Of a stretch of 64,000 nt of DNA, positions 17,828 to 28,090 are shown in pieces; positions within the stretch are counted from its first letter, which is position 1; each line of letters begins with the position of its first letter. Position numbers and translations under genes: made by a program. The stretch lies in NCBI GenBank assembly GCA_021773635.1, contig JAJFJV010000023.1, positions 62,001 through 126,000 on the forward strand. The letters run 5' to 3'. The stretch is from Gammaproteobacteria bacterium (GTDB taxonomy: Bacteria > Pseudomonadota > Gammaproteobacteria > HK1). The notes beneath the pieces are model-generated. The model saw only the letters and a program-made list of their open reading frames with translations, made no database searches and was not told where the DNA came from.

Positions 17828-20800
17828 ATGAGCAAACAATGGGAATTCTGGGTCGATCGGGGCGGCACCTTTACCGATATTGTGGCCCGCCCACCCCACG
17901 GGCCCTTACAAACCCGCAAGCTGCTCTCGGAAAATCCAGGCCGCTACGCCGATGCCGCAATTCAGGGAATTCGGGAAATCCTGGAACTCGCTCCCGATGC
18001 GCCCCTGCCGGGCAGCTTGCTCAAGGGCGTGAAGATGGGTACTACGGTGGCCACCAACGCGCTGCTGGAGCGACGGGGAGAACCTACTGTCCTGGTTATC
18101 ACCCGTGGCCACCGGGACGCCCTGCGCATTGGCTACCAGAACCGCCCGCACCTCTTTGCCCGCCATATCGTGCTGCCGGAGCAGCTCTATAGCGGGGTGG
18201 TAGAGATCGACGAGCGACTGGACGCCCATGGGGAATGTCTGACGCCCGTCGATCTTGCCGCCGTACAAGATGCCTTGCAGGCCGTTTTCGACACCGGCAT
18301 CCGCTCGCTGGCCATCGCCTTTTTACATGCCTGGCGCTTCCCGCAACACGAGCAGGCGGTGGGTGAACTGGCGCGGGAAATCGGCTTTACCCAGATCTCG
18401 CTATCCCACCAGATCAGCCCGCTGATGAAGCTGGTGAGCCGGGGCGAAACCACCGTAGTGGATGCCTATCTCAGCCCCGTCCTGCGCCGATACGTGGAGG
18501 GTGTGGAAGCAGAATTGAATGGTGCCCCCTTGTTGTTTATGCAATCCAACGGCGGGCTGGTGAATGCGCGTCGTTTTCAGGGCAAGGACAGCATTCTTTC
18601 CGGCCCTGCCGGGGGGGTGGTCGGCGCGGTAAAAACCTGTGCCCGAGCTGGTTTCGACCGCATCATTGGTTTCGACATGGGCGGTACTTCCACCGATGTC
18701 TGCCACTATGCCGGTGAGTATGAGCGCGCCTTCGACACTCTGGTGGCGGGGGTACGCATGCGGGTGCCCATCATGCGTATCCATACCGTCGCCGCCGGGG
18801 GGGGATCCATCGTACGTTTCGATGGCGGCCGTTATCGCGTTGGCCCCGAGTCCGCCGGGGCCGACCCGGGGCCAGCGGCTTATCGCCGGGGCGGCCCGCT
18901 AACGGTCACCGACTGCAATCTGATGCTGGGGCGGCTGCAGACCGATTTCTTCCCGGCGATTTTTGGCGAGGGCGGCGATCTCGAACTGGACCGGGCACGG
19001 GTCGTTGAAGCCTTTTCCGCACTCGCCGTGGAAATTTCTGACGTGACCGCCAAACAGCCGGACACAAGTGCGGTTGCGGCCGGTTTCCTGCGTATCGCGG
19101 TCGCCAATATGGCCAATGCGATCAAGAAGATATCGGTGCAGCGGGGTTACGATGTCACTGAATATACGCTGTGCTGCTTCGGCGGTGCCGGGGGACAGCA
19201 CGCCTGCCTGGTGGCGGATGAGCTGGGTATGCGACGAGTCTTTCTGCACCCCCACGCCGGGGTGCTCTCCGCCTACGGTATTGGCCTGGCCGAACTACGC
19301 TGTTACCGGGAGCAGAGCGTGGAGGCCACCCTCTCCGAGGCTGGCCTGAAGGAATTGGAAGGCACCCGGCAGAGGCTGGAGGAAGCCGCACGAGAGGAAA
19401 TGCACTCGCAGGGTGTCGCCGACGAAGACCTCAGCATCGAAGTCCGCTTGCAGGTGCGTTACGCCGGCACCGATACGTCACTGGAAGTGCCTTTTGCCAG
19501 TGCCCGGCGGGTGGAGCAACGCTTTATCCGCCACCACCAGGAACGCTATGGATTTGTCATGCCGGACCGGGAACTGGTGGTGGAAACCCTGCTGCTGGAA
19601 GTCATCGGGAAAAGCAGTACCGAAACGCCAGCCCCCGCGTCCCCGTCAACACCTGCCTCCCGGCCGCATGCGATAGCAAAGGTGGAAATGTATTCCGCCG
19701 GCCGGCTTCACCCCACGCCGGTCTATCTGCGTGACGATCTTTTCCCGGGCCACCAGCTTGATGGTCCGGCATTGATCGCCGAGACCACCGGTACCACGGT
19801 GGTTGATGTTGGCTGGCGAGCAACGGTGGATACCGGAGGTGCGCTGTTGCTGGAGCGTGTCACCACCCTGGAGCGCCCACCGGCGCTTGGTACCCGTGCC
19901 GACCCGGTGTTGCTCGAGGTCTTCAACAATCTGTTCATGTCCATCGCCGAGCAGATGGGCGCAGTGCTGGCGAACACCGCCTATTCGGTGAATATCAAGG
20001 AACGGCTGGATTTCTCCTGCGCAATCTTTGATCGTGAAGCTCAACTGGTGGCCAACGCACCCCACATGCCGGTCCATCTTGGCTCCATGAGCGAATCTAT
20101 CCGCACCGTGCTCCGGCGCCGCAAGAACATGCGCCCCGGCGAGGTTTATGTCCTCAACAATCCCTATGACGGCGGCACTCATCTGCCCGATATCACCGTA
20201 GTCACTCCGGTATTTGCCGATGAAGGAAGCGGGCTTTTGTTTTTCGTTGCCTCACGCGGCCACCATGCAGATATCGGTGGCATCACGCCCGGTTCCATGC
20301 CACCACTCAGCCAGAATATCCAACAGGAAGGTGTCCTGCTCGATGACGAGCTACTGGTGAAAAACGGCCATTTTATGGAAAAGGAGATGCGGGTATTGCT
20401 CGGCTCCGGCACTTGGCCGGCTCGCAACCCCGATCAAAATATTGCCGACCTGCGCGCCCAGATCGCCGCCAATGCCCGGGGCGTGCAGGAGTTGCATTCC
20501 ATGGTGGCCCACTTTGGCCTGGAAGTGGTGCAGGCCTATATGGGACACGTCCAGGATAATGCCGAGGAGGCGGTGCGCCGGGTGCTGGATGTGCTGCACG
20601 ACGGACATTTTTGCTATCCGCTGGACGATGGCAGTGAAATCGCCGTTAGCATCTCGGTCGATCGGGGGAAACGCAGCGCGCGTATCGACTTTGGCGGCAC
20701 CTCGGCCCAGCATCCCGGTAATTTCAATGCCCCGTCCGCGGTCTGCCGGGCGGCAGTACTGTACGTCTTTCGCACCCTGGTGGACGACGATATCCCGCTT

Positions 20801-21433
20801 AACGAGGGTTGCCTGAAACCACTGGAGATCCATATTCCCGAAGGCTCCCTGCTCAATCCACAATTTCCGGCCGCGGTGGTAGCCGGCAATGTCGAGACCT
20901 CCCAGTATGTTACCGACGCACTCTACGGCGCCCTCGGCGTGATGGCCGCTTCCCAGGGCACCATGAACAATCTGACCTTTGGGAATGCCCGTTACCAGTA
21001 TTACGAAACCCTGTGCGGCGGCACCGGAGCGGGCCCCGACTTCCCCGGCACCGATGCGGTTCACAGCCACATGACCAACTCCCGCCTGACCGACCCGGAG
21101 GTGCTGGAGTGGCGTTTCCCGGTACGCCTGGAGCGCTTCGAAGTCCGTAAAGGCAGTGGTGGCAGGGGGAAATATGCCGGGGGCAATGGCGTCATCCGGG
21201 AAATCCATTTTCTCGAACCTATGACCGCTGCCATTCTTTCCAGCCATCGCTTAGCCCCACCCTTTGGCGCGGCGGGCGGCAAACCCGCGGCTACCGGACG
21301 TAATCGAATCATAGGTTCCGATGGCGTCGTCGAGGAACTGGGGGGAATAGCCGAACGCCAGATGGAGCCGGGAGATCGGCTGATTATCGAAACCCCCGGA
21401 GGCGGGGGTTTTGGCAAACCACCCCGTACTTGA
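17828..21433 (+). CDS. oplAH: 5-oxoprolinase, fused hydantoinase A/B type
   Basis: A 1201-residue fusion. The N-terminal half is hydantoinase A: DRGGTFTDIVA near residue 10, the Hydant_A ATPase core FDMGGTSTDVC near 280 and GGSIV near 320. The C-terminal half from about residue 690 is hydantoinase B (LEVFNNLFMSIAEQMG, LNNPYDGGTHLPDITV). Fused proteins of this length hydrolyse 5-oxo-L-proline to glutamate at the cost of ATP, as in the glutathione cycle. The start at 17828 has no strong ribosome site, which is odd; the repeat element ends only 24 bases earlier and may have replaced the native leader. Confidence 0.92.
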   Translation: MSKQWEFWVDRGGTFTDIVARPPHGPLQTRKLLSENPGRYADAAIQGIREILELAPDAPLPGSLLKGVKMGTTVATNALLERRGEPTVLVITRGHRDALRIGYQNRPHLFARHIVLPEQLYSGVVEIDERLDAHGECLTPVDLAAVQDALQAVFDTGIRSLAIAFLHAWRFPQHEQAVGELAREIGFTQISLSHQISPLMKLVSRGETTVVDAYLSPVLRRYVEGVEAELNGAPLLFMQSNGGLVNARRFQGKDSILSGPAGGVVGAVKTCARAGFDRIIGFDMGGTSTDVCHYAGEYERAFDTLVAGVRMRVPIMRIHTVAAGGGSIVRFDGGRYRVGPESAGADPGPAAYRRGGPLTVTDCNLMLGRLQTDFFPAIFGEGGDLELDRARVVEAFSALAVEISDVTAKQPDTSAVAAGFLRIAVANMANAIKKISVQRGYDVTEYTLCCFGGAGGQHACLVADELGMRRVFLHPHAGVLSAYGIGLAELRCYREQSVEATLSEAGLKELEGTRQRLEEAAREEMHSQGVADEDLSIEVRLQVRYAGTDTSLEVPFASARRVEQRFIRHHQERYGFVMPDRELVVETLLLEVIGKSSTETPAPASPSTPASRPHAIAKVEMYSAGRLHPTPVYLRDDLFPGHQLDGPALIAETTGTTVVDVGWRATVDTGGALLLERVTTLERPPALGTRADPVLLEVFNNLFMSIAEQMGAVLANTAYSVNIKERLDFSCAIFDREAQLVANAPHMPVHLGSMSESIRTVLRRRKNMRPGEVYVLNNPYDGGTHLPDITVVTPVFADEGSGLLFFVASRGHHADIGGITPGSMPPLSQNIQQEGVLLDDELLVKNGHFMEKEMRVLLGSGTWPARNPDQNIADLRAQIAANARGVQELHSMVAHFGLEVVQAYMGHVQDNAEEAVRRVLDVLHDGHFCYPLDDGSEIAVSISVDRGKRSARIDFGGTSAQHPGNFNAPSAVCRAAVLYVFRTLVDDDIPLNEGCLKPLEIHIPEGSLLNPQFPAAVVAGNVETSQYVTDALYGALGVMAASQGTMNNLTFGNARYQYYETLCGGTGAGPDFPGTDAVHSHMTNSRLTDPEVLEWRFPVRLERFEVRKGSGGRGKYAGGNGVIREIHFLEPMTAAILSSHRLAPPFGAAGGKPAATGRNRIIGSDGVVEELGGIAERQMEPGDRLIIETPGGGGFGKPPRT

Positions 21434-21452
21434 TATGGGAACGAAACCAACA

Positions 21453-21642
21453 CCGTCATTACCCGCGGAAGCGGGTAATCCAGGGGCAGAAGGCAGTGCA
21501 AATAGTGCTCGCCAGTCTATAAAACAATCGCTAATTTATTCAGTTTTAGGGAAACTTCATTGCCGTGCCTTCATTCCCTGGATACCGGATTTCCGCGCAG
21601 CCTGTCCCGTACTTGTATACGGGGCTGCATCCGGCATGACGG
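21453..21642. repeat. small CGTCAT...ATGACG repeat element, copy 2
   Basis: Same layout and orientation as copy 1: a left palindrome (ATTACCCGC-GGAA-GCGGGTAAT), AGTGCAAATA shortly after, then CCCTGGATACCGGATTTCCG and a terminal GCATCCGGCATGACGG. It carries an extra small hairpin (CCCGTACTTGTATACGGGG) near the right end. It begins 19 bases after the oplAH stop, so the gene is bracketed by direct copies. Confidence 0.75.
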
Positions 21643-21700
21643 GGTAGAAGGGAAAGTTCCTGAATCCGCTAGATGCTTGTAGCCTCTGTATCCCATAAAC

Positions 21701-21738
21701 GACAAAGCCCCGCACGGTTTCCCGTGCGGGGCTTTGTC
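21701..21738 (-). terminator. strong hairpin after ppdK
   Basis: GACAAAGCCCCGCACGG pairs perfectly over 17 bases with its complement, with a 4-base loop. It lies 29 bases beyond the ppdK stop on the minus strand. The stem itself contributes the T-rich end, so it serves as terminator for ppdK and perhaps for both strands. Confidence 0.85.
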
Positions 21739-21766
21739 TAAACACAGACTACTTTTTAACTACGAC

Positions 21767-24556
21767 TTAGTAGTCAGTCCAGTTACCGGGACGGTAGTCT
21801 TTCTCCAGCAGCTTCGCATGGGCCACCGCAAGACGCGCGATCGGCACCCGGGGCGGGGAGCAGGAGACATAGGTCAGGCCAAGGTAATGGCAGAAGTGGA
21901 TGGAGGCCGGATGTCCGCCATGCTCGCCACAGATGCCAATCTTGAGGTCCTTTTTAACCCCCCGACCACCGTCGACGGCGAGTTTCATCAGCTTGCCGAT
22001 ACCGTTGATGTCCAGCACCTCGAAGGTGTTGTCCTTCAGGATGCCTGCGTCCATGTACTGGGGCAGGAACTTGTTCTCCGCATCCTCGCGGGAGAAGGAG
22101 AAGGTCGCCTGGGACAAATCGTTGGTACCGAAGGAGAAGAACTGGGCATTCTCGGCCAGACCATCGGCACGCAGGCAAGCCCGCACCACCTCGATCATGC
22201 TGCCGAATTTCACCTCGGTCTCAACCCCGTACTCGCCCTCTACCTCGGCCTTCACCTGGTCGAAGATACCGCGGATGAACTTAAGCTCCTGGGCAGTACA
22301 AACCTGGGGAATCATCAGTTCAGGCAAGGCTCTGATACCTTCCTTCACACATTCCGCAGCCGCCTGGAAGACCGCCCGGATCTGCATCTCGTAGATCTCC
22401 GGGAAGGTCACACCCAAACGCACACCGCGGTGACCCAGCATCGGGTTCACTTCCATCAGGTCGCGAACCTTGGCAAGCATCACTTCCTTGCGCTCGATAA
22501 CGTCGGCAACCACTTCCTCGCGCATGGCGGCAACCGATTCGCTGCCAGCGCTGCCAGTGGCTTCACCACCGGCCGCATCGATAGCCTGAAGGGCCAACTG
22601 CAGGCTATTGGCACCCTGCACCGTGGTCCGCAGGTGGCGCAGCTGCACCAGATCATCACGCAACTGCTCTTCAGTAGGCAGGAATTCGTGAATGGGCGGG
22701 TCCAGCAAACGAATGGTGACCGGATAAGGCGCCAGGGTCTTGAACAGCACCTTGAAATCCTCACGCTGGAAAGGTACCAGCTTGTCCAGTAACTCAACCC
22801 GCTGTGCGGTGGTATCGGACAGAATCATGTCCACCATGATGGGCAGACGGTCGGTGTCGTTGAACATGCGCTCGGTACGACACAGACCAATACCCTTGGC
22901 ACCATATTCCAGTGCCTTGGTGGCACCGTCAGCAGTATCCGCATTGGCCAGCACTTTAAGAGTGGCCACCTCATCAGCCCAGGACAACAGGAGCTTGAGG
23001 TCATCGGAGAACACCGGCGGCACCGTGGCGACTTCGCCGAGATACACATCACCGGTACCACCGTCGATGGTGATGACATCACCCTCGACAATGACGGTGT
23101 CGCCAATCACGGCGCGACGCTTGTTTACGTCAACGGTAATACCTTCGGCGCCAGCGACACAGGGCTTGCCCATACCGCGGGCAACCACCGCCGCGTGGGA
23201 GGTCTTGCCACCACGGCTGGTGAGAATGCCGGTGGAGGCGAAGAAGCCATGGATATCTTCCGGCTTGGTCTCTTCACGCACCAGGATGATGGCTTCGCCA
23301 CCGTCACGGCCACGCTCCTCGGCACGATCGGCATCAAACACCGCACGGCCAGAGGCGGCACCCGGAGAGGCTGACAGGCCCTGGGCTACCGGCACTGCGT
23401 CGGAGGTGGGATCCAGATGGGGATGCAGTAACTGGTCAAGAATTTCAGGCTCGATACGCAACAGAGCCTGGTTACGGGTGATAAGCCCTTCGTTGGCCAT
23501 CTCTACCGAGGTACGCACCATGGCTGCGGCGTTCATCTTGCCGTTGCGGGTCTGGAGGCAATAAAGAATGCCTTCTTCGATGGTGTATTCGAAATCCTGC
23601 ACTTCGTTGTAGTGGCTCTCAAGGCGATCCCGCAGGGCGCTCAGCTCCTTGAACAGAGCCGGAAATTCCTGCTCCATCTCGTCCACGGTCTTGGGAGTGC
23701 GCACACCGGCTACGACATCCTCACCCTGGGCATTGACCAGGTATTCACCGAACATCTTGTTCTCGCCAGTGCCTGGGTCACGACTGAAGCCCACGCCAGT
23801 GGCGCTGTCGTCGCCCATGTTGCCGAACACCATGGCCTGCACGTTTACTGCGGTACCGTTGGCCATCTCCGGGGTAATGTTGAACTCACGGCGATAATCC
23901 ACCGCACGTCGTCCACCCCAGGAACCGAATACTGCCTTGATGGCAATCTCCAGCTGTTCATACACATCTTCCGGGAAAGGCCGGCCAGTTTGCTCAAGCA
24001 CCACCTCGGCGAAGCGCTCACCGGCCTCCTTGAGATGTGCAGCAGTCAGGTCCAGATCCGCGGAGACCCCTTCACGCTTTTTGATGGCATTGAAATGCTC
24101 ATCGAAATGCTCGTCATCGACACCGAGAGCGACCTTGCCAAAGAGCTGAATGAAACGGCGATAGGCATCATAGCCCGCACGCTCGTTCTTGGTCTGGGCG
24201 ATAAAACCTTCGAGGGTCCCGGCATTGAGGCCGAGATTAAGAATGGTATCCATCATGCCGGGCATGGAGATGGCGGAGCCAGAACGTACGGAAACCAGCA
24301 AGGGATTCTTGGCGTCGCCAAAACCGCGACCACTCTTCTTTTCGATGTAGGCAATGCTGTTGCGCACCTCATCCATGAGCCCTTTGGGGAAGCTCTTGTC
24401 GGCATCAAGATAGCTCAGGCAGGCCTCGGTGCTAACCACAAAACCTGGCGGCACATTCAGGCCAATCTGTGTCATCTCGCTGAGGTTGGCACCCTTGCCG
24501 CCCAGCAGAGCCCTGTTCTGGCCATCCCCTTCATCGAACGTGTAACAAAATTTCAT
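21767..24556 (-). CDS. ppdK: pyruvate, phosphate dikinase
   Basis: A 929-residue three-domain enzyme interconverting pyruvate, ATP and phosphate with PEP, AMP and pyrophosphate. The N-terminal ATP-grasp domain begins CYTFDEGDGQNRALLGGKGANLSEM. The swivelling domain carries the phosphohistidine in GGKTSHAAVVARGMGKPC near residue 460. The C-terminal PEP/pyruvate barrel has ICGEHGGHPASI near residue 880. It is monocistronic with its own terminator. It can feed gluconeogenesis from pyruvate, which suits the pyruvate/2-oxoacid:ferredoxin oxidoreductase elsewhere in the window. Confidence 0.96.
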   Translation of the reverse strand: MKFCYTFDEGDGQNRALLGGKGANLSEMTQIGLNVPPGFVVSTEACLSYLDADKSFPKGLMDEVRNSIAYIEKKSGRGFGDAKNPLLVSVRSGSAISMPGMMDTILNLGLNAGTLEGFIAQTKNERAGYDAYRRFIQLFGKVALGVDDEHFDEHFNAIKKREGVSADLDLTAAHLKEAGERFAEVVLEQTGRPFPEDVYEQLEIAIKAVFGSWGGRRAVDYRREFNITPEMANGTAVNVQAMVFGNMGDDSATGVGFSRDPGTGENKMFGEYLVNAQGEDVVAGVRTPKTVDEMEQEFPALFKELSALRDRLESHYNEVQDFEYTIEEGILYCLQTRNGKMNAAAMVRTSVEMANEGLITRNQALLRIEPEILDQLLHPHLDPTSDAVPVAQGLSASPGAASGRAVFDADRAEERGRDGGEAIILVREETKPEDIHGFFASTGILTSRGGKTSHAAVVARGMGKPCVAGAEGITVDVNKRRAVIGDTVIVEGDVITIDGGTGDVYLGEVATVPPVFSDDLKLLLSWADEVATLKVLANADTADGATKALEYGAKGIGLCRTERMFNDTDRLPIMVDMILSDTTAQRVELLDKLVPFQREDFKVLFKTLAPYPVTIRLLDPPIHEFLPTEEQLRDDLVQLRHLRTTVQGANSLQLALQAIDAAGGEATGSAGSESVAAMREEVVADVIERKEVMLAKVRDLMEVNPMLGHRGVRLGVTFPEIYEMQIRAVFQAAAECVKEGIRALPELMIPQVCTAQELKFIRGIFDQVKAEVEGEYGVETEVKFGSMIEVVRACLRADGLAENAQFFSFGTNDLSQATFSFSREDAENKFLPQYMDAGILKDNTFEVLDINGIGKLMKLAVDGGRGVKKDLKIGICGEHGGHPASIHFCHYLGLTYVSCSPPRVPIARLAVAHAKLLEKDYRPGNWTDY

Positions 24557-24849
24557 AAGCCTGATTTCCTGATTGTGGTTGGGTGCGGAAAAGCCCTGAT
24601 GACGAAGCCACCGGTTTCCTCCGACGAAATTTACCGCCTCGAAACTCAGGCGGAAAACGCGGCCCGCAAGGGCCCTGACAAAACGCGCAAGGTTAGCGGA
24701 TCAGGCCCTTTTTCGCAAGCTTGAGCTCTCCTGCCACAACGGATAAATACCTCCGGATGGCTCACCGGATTGCCATTGGAATCAATCTTCCGTACAAGGC
24801 CTGTGATGCGAATCAGGGCAAGCGACCCGTGGCAAAGAAACGCCGCCCC

Positions 24850-27800
24850 TCAGTGGAAATCACGGGAACGGGTTTCCATCTGCCCCAGCAGGGCATCATG
24901 GTTGGTCAGCCGGCTGGCCACCACATGGATAACCCGGCCTTCACGTGCAATCTTTCCCCTGACTTCCAGCAACCGCCCACCCAGCACCAGACTACGCTGA
25001 CGCTCCACCAGATGTGGACGCAGCACCACATTCACATGCCCGGTTTCATCCTCCAGGGTCATGAAGACTACCCCCGCCGCGGTGGCGGGTCGTTGCCGAT
25101 TGATCACCAGACCAGCAACCCGTATCCACTGTCCATGACGACTCTTTCGAATACGGGCCGCATCACACACATCCCGATGAAAATGTTCACGCAATAAAGC
25201 CAGCGGATGCCGGCCCAGAGAAAATCCCAGATTGGCGTAATCCATCACCAGATCCGCTCCCTCGGTGGGTACCGGCAACAATGGTGAGGCTTCGGTAAAG
25301 CCCCCTGGCTGCAACAAAGCCGGCATAACATCGGCTCCCAACACCGCCCACTGCGCCTGGTGACGATTACCGACCAGCCCTGCCAGGGCACCGGCTGCAG
25401 CCAGACGTTGCAGTTGCCGCCGTGGCAGCCCGCTTTGTCGGGCCAATGCCTCCACGGACTCCCACGGCATGTCCGGGTCGCGGCTGTTTATCAATCGCTC
25501 TGCCCCGCTTCGGGACAAGCCCTTCACCATGCAAAGTCCCAGGCGCAAGGCGGGCTTCCGTTTATCGGCCTGCACCAGCGTGCAATCCCAGTCGCTGTAA
25601 CGCACATCTACCGGAAGTACCGTTACCCCGTGGGAACGGAGATCCTGAATGATCTGTGCCGGGGCGTAAAAACCCATGGGCTGGCTATTTAACAGGGCAC
25701 AGGCAAAGGCCGCGGGATGATGGCATTTCAGCCATGCCGATACATAAACCAGCAGCGCAAAGCTGGCGGCATGGGATTCGGGAAAACCGTATTCCCCAAA
25801 GCCCTGAATCTGCAGAAAGACACGCTGGGCAAATTCAGCGGAATATCCTCTGCTCCGCATACCCTCAACCAAACGCTTCTCAAAAGGCCCCAGCCCGCCC
25901 TTGCGACGCCAGGCCACCATGGCACGGCGCAACTGATCCGCCTCCCCCGGGCTGAAACCGGCGGCCACCACCGCAAGCTGCATCACCTGTTCCTGAAAAA
26001 TTGGAATACCGAGGGTTCGCTCCAGCACCTTGCACACCGCCGCCGAAGGGTAATCTACCGGCTCCTTGCCCTGCCGACGGCGCAGATAGGGATGCACCAT
26101 ACCGCCCTGGATGGGGCCGGGGCGTACGATGGCTATCTCAATAACAAGATCATAAAAGCAGCGTGGCGCCAGGCGGGGCAGCATCGCCATCTGTGCCCGT
26201 GATTCGATCTGGAAGACTCCCAAGGTGTCAGCACGACAGATCATCCGGTACACCGCCGGGTCCTCGGCCGGGATATCCGCCATAGCAAGTTGCTGGCTGC
26301 AATCCCGATTCACCAGTTCAAGTGCACGACGAATAACACTCAGCATGCCAAGCCCCAGCACATCCACCTTGAGCAACCCCAAGACATCCAGATCATCCTT
26401 GTCCCACTGGATGACGGTGCGTTTTTCCATCGCGGCATTCTCAATGGGCACCAGGCGGGAGAGCCGATCCCGCGCGATGACGAAGCCACCGACATGCTGG
26501 GACAAGTGGCGGGGAAAGCCGATAAGCTGCCCCACCAACACCATGAGCCGATGAATGACCGGATTCTCCGGTTCCAGTCCGGCCTCACGCAGACGTTCCG
26601 CGAGCACCTGACGGCCATCCCACCACGCCACGGAGGCAGCGAGGCGCTCAAGCTGGGCACCAGCCAGTCCCAGAGCCTTGCCCACATCGCGTAATGCGCT
26701 ACGAGGACGATAGGAGATCACGGTGGCCGTCAGCGCGGCCCGATGACGGCCATATTTTTCGTAGATGTACTGGATCACCTCCTCACGTCGCTCATGCTCG
26801 AAATCCACGTCAATATCCGGTGGTTCATCACGTTCACGGGAGATAAATCGCTCAAACAACATCTCCATCCGGGCCGGGTCTACCGCAGTAATTCCGAGGC
26901 AGTAACACACCGCAGAATTAGCCGCAGAGCCCCTGCCCTGGCACAAGATGCCGCGACTGCGGGCAAAGCGCACAAGGTCATGAACGGTCAGAAAATAGGG
27001 TTCATAACCAAGCTCGGAAATGAGCTCAAGCTCCCGTGCCACCAGCTTGCGTACCCGCTCTGGAACGCCGGTAGGCCAGCGCCGTTTCATCCCGGCATAG
27101 GTTAATGCGCTCAGGTGACTCGCTGGTGTTTTTCCCGATGGCACCAGCTCTTGCGGATATTCATAACGCAACTCATCCAGGGAGAAATCACAACGCTCCG
27201 CCACCGCAACGCTTGCTTCCAGAAGTTCCCGTGGATAGCACTGCGCCAGCTGTTGGCGACTGCGCAAATGGCGTTCGCCGTTGGCATGCAAGGCATCCCC
27301 GACCCCGGACACCGGGCAACCCAGACGAATGGCGGTGAGGGTATCCTGCAGTGCGCGTCGGGCAGGGCTGTGCATGTGAACATCGCCCGCCGCCACCAGC
27401 GGTAATTTGGCTCGCTGGCCCAGTTCCCGCAATCGGGCAAGTCGCACTTTGTCCTGGCCGTCCCGGAGCAATTCCACCGCCAGCCACAAACGTTTGGGAA
27501 AACACCTTGCCGCCCAGCACAGCTGTTGATGTGCCGTATTTTCCCCGTGTAGCAACAACGCAAGGCAATCAGGCAGACCGCCCTCAAGATCGGCACAGCT
27601 CAGATGATAGGCGCCCTTTTCTGCCGCCCGTCGTCCCCGGCTAATGAGCTCGGAAAGTGCGCCATAGCCATTCCGGCTGGTTGCCAGCAAGAGCATCCGG
27701 GGGCCATTTTCGAGCTGTAACTCAGTGCCGATAAGCAGCTTGAGCGCATGCTCCTTTGCCGCCACATGGGCTCGCACCACACCCGCAAAGGAGCATTCAT

Positions 27801-27972
27801 CAGTCAGTGCCAAGGCGGTGTAACCCAGCTCTGCGGCCCGTGCGACCAGCTCCTCGGGATGGGAAGCACCGCGGAGAAAGCTGAAATTGCTGATACCGTG
27901 CAGCTCTGCGTAGGCAGGTATGCCACTTTCCCGGACCGACATCTCTCGCGAATGCGCCTGAAGACTGTTCAT
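24850..27972 (-). CDS. dnaE2: error-prone DNA polymerase DnaE2
   Basis: A 1040-residue C-family polymerase. The N-terminal PHP domain starts at AELHGISNFSFLRGASHPEELV (about residue 21), the catalytic palm has PPDIDVDFEHERREEV near residue 400, and an OB domain near the C-terminus begins WIRVAGLVINRQRP. The length and N-terminal signature set it apart from replicative DnaE1. DnaE2 performs damage-induced translesion synthesis, usually with ImuA/ImuB, which are not next to it here. A LexA box covers the listed ATG; an alternative start is M10 (27945), which would clear the operator. Confidence 0.93.
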   Translation of the reverse strand: MNSLQAHSREMSVRESGIPAYAELHGISNFSFLRGASHPEELVARAAELGYTALALTDECSFAGVVRAHVAAKEHALKLLIGTELQLENGPRMLLLATSRNGYGALSELISRGRRAAEKGAYHLSCADLEGGLPDCLALLLHGENTAHQQLCWAARCFPKRLWLAVELLRDGQDKVRLARLRELGQRAKLPLVAAGDVHMHSPARRALQDTLTAIRLGCPVSGVGDALHANGERHLRSRQQLAQCYPRELLEASVAVAERCDFSLDELRYEYPQELVPSGKTPASHLSALTYAGMKRRWPTGVPERVRKLVARELELISELGYEPYFLTVHDLVRFARSRGILCQGRGSAANSAVCYCLGITAVDPARMEMLFERFISRERDEPPDIDVDFEHERREEVIQYIYEKYGRHRAALTATVISYRPRSALRDVGKALGLAGAQLERLAASVAWWDGRQVLAERLREAGLEPENPVIHRLMVLVGQLIGFPRHLSQHVGGFVIARDRLSRLVPIENAAMEKRTVIQWDKDDLDVLGLLKVDVLGLGMLSVIRRALELVNRDCSQQLAMADIPAEDPAVYRMICRADTLGVFQIESRAQMAMLPRLAPRCFYDLVIEIAIVRPGPIQGGMVHPYLRRRQGKEPVDYPSAAVCKVLERTLGIPIFQEQVMQLAVVAAGFSPGEADQLRRAMVAWRRKGGLGPFEKRLVEGMRSRGYSAEFAQRVFLQIQGFGEYGFPESHAASFALLVYVSAWLKCHHPAAFACALLNSQPMGFYAPAQIIQDLRSHGVTVLPVDVRYSDWDCTLVQADKRKPALRLGLCMVKGLSRSGAERLINSRDPDMPWESVEALARQSGLPRRQLQRLAAAGALAGLVGNRHQAQWAVLGADVMPALLQPGGFTEASPLLPVPTEGADLVMDYANLGFSLGRHPLALLREHFHRDVCDAARIRKSRHGQWIRVAGLVINRQRPATAAGVVFMTLEDETGHVNVVLRPHLVERQRSLVLGGRLLEVRGKIAREGRVIHVVASRLTNHDALLGQMETRSRDFH

Positions 27973-27980
27973 TTATACAG
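27965..27980 (-). promoter_or_regulatory. LexA (SOS) box at dnaE2
   Basis: CTGTATAAATGAACAG on the minus strand has the CTG-N10-CAG form and an AT-rich core, preceded by TA as in the TACTGTATAT...ACAGTA consensus. It overlaps the first ATG of dnaE2, so the promoter must lie very close and the mRNA may be leaderless or start at a later codon. Confidence 0.8.
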
Positions 27981-28090
27981 TATACAGGCGCAGAATATCC
28001 GGTAGAAGGATGTAAATCAGAGACTGGGGACAGCGTGATTCTGGCTGGAATCAGGGACTAAACAGCGTGGGGGGGTGGCGCAATTCTCGC

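Noticed and set aside
24661-24713. A terminator-like hairpin with a T-run between ppdK and dnaE2
   Set aside because: The T-run is on the plus strand, where no gene precedes it; the stem also has a bulge and a 22-base loop.
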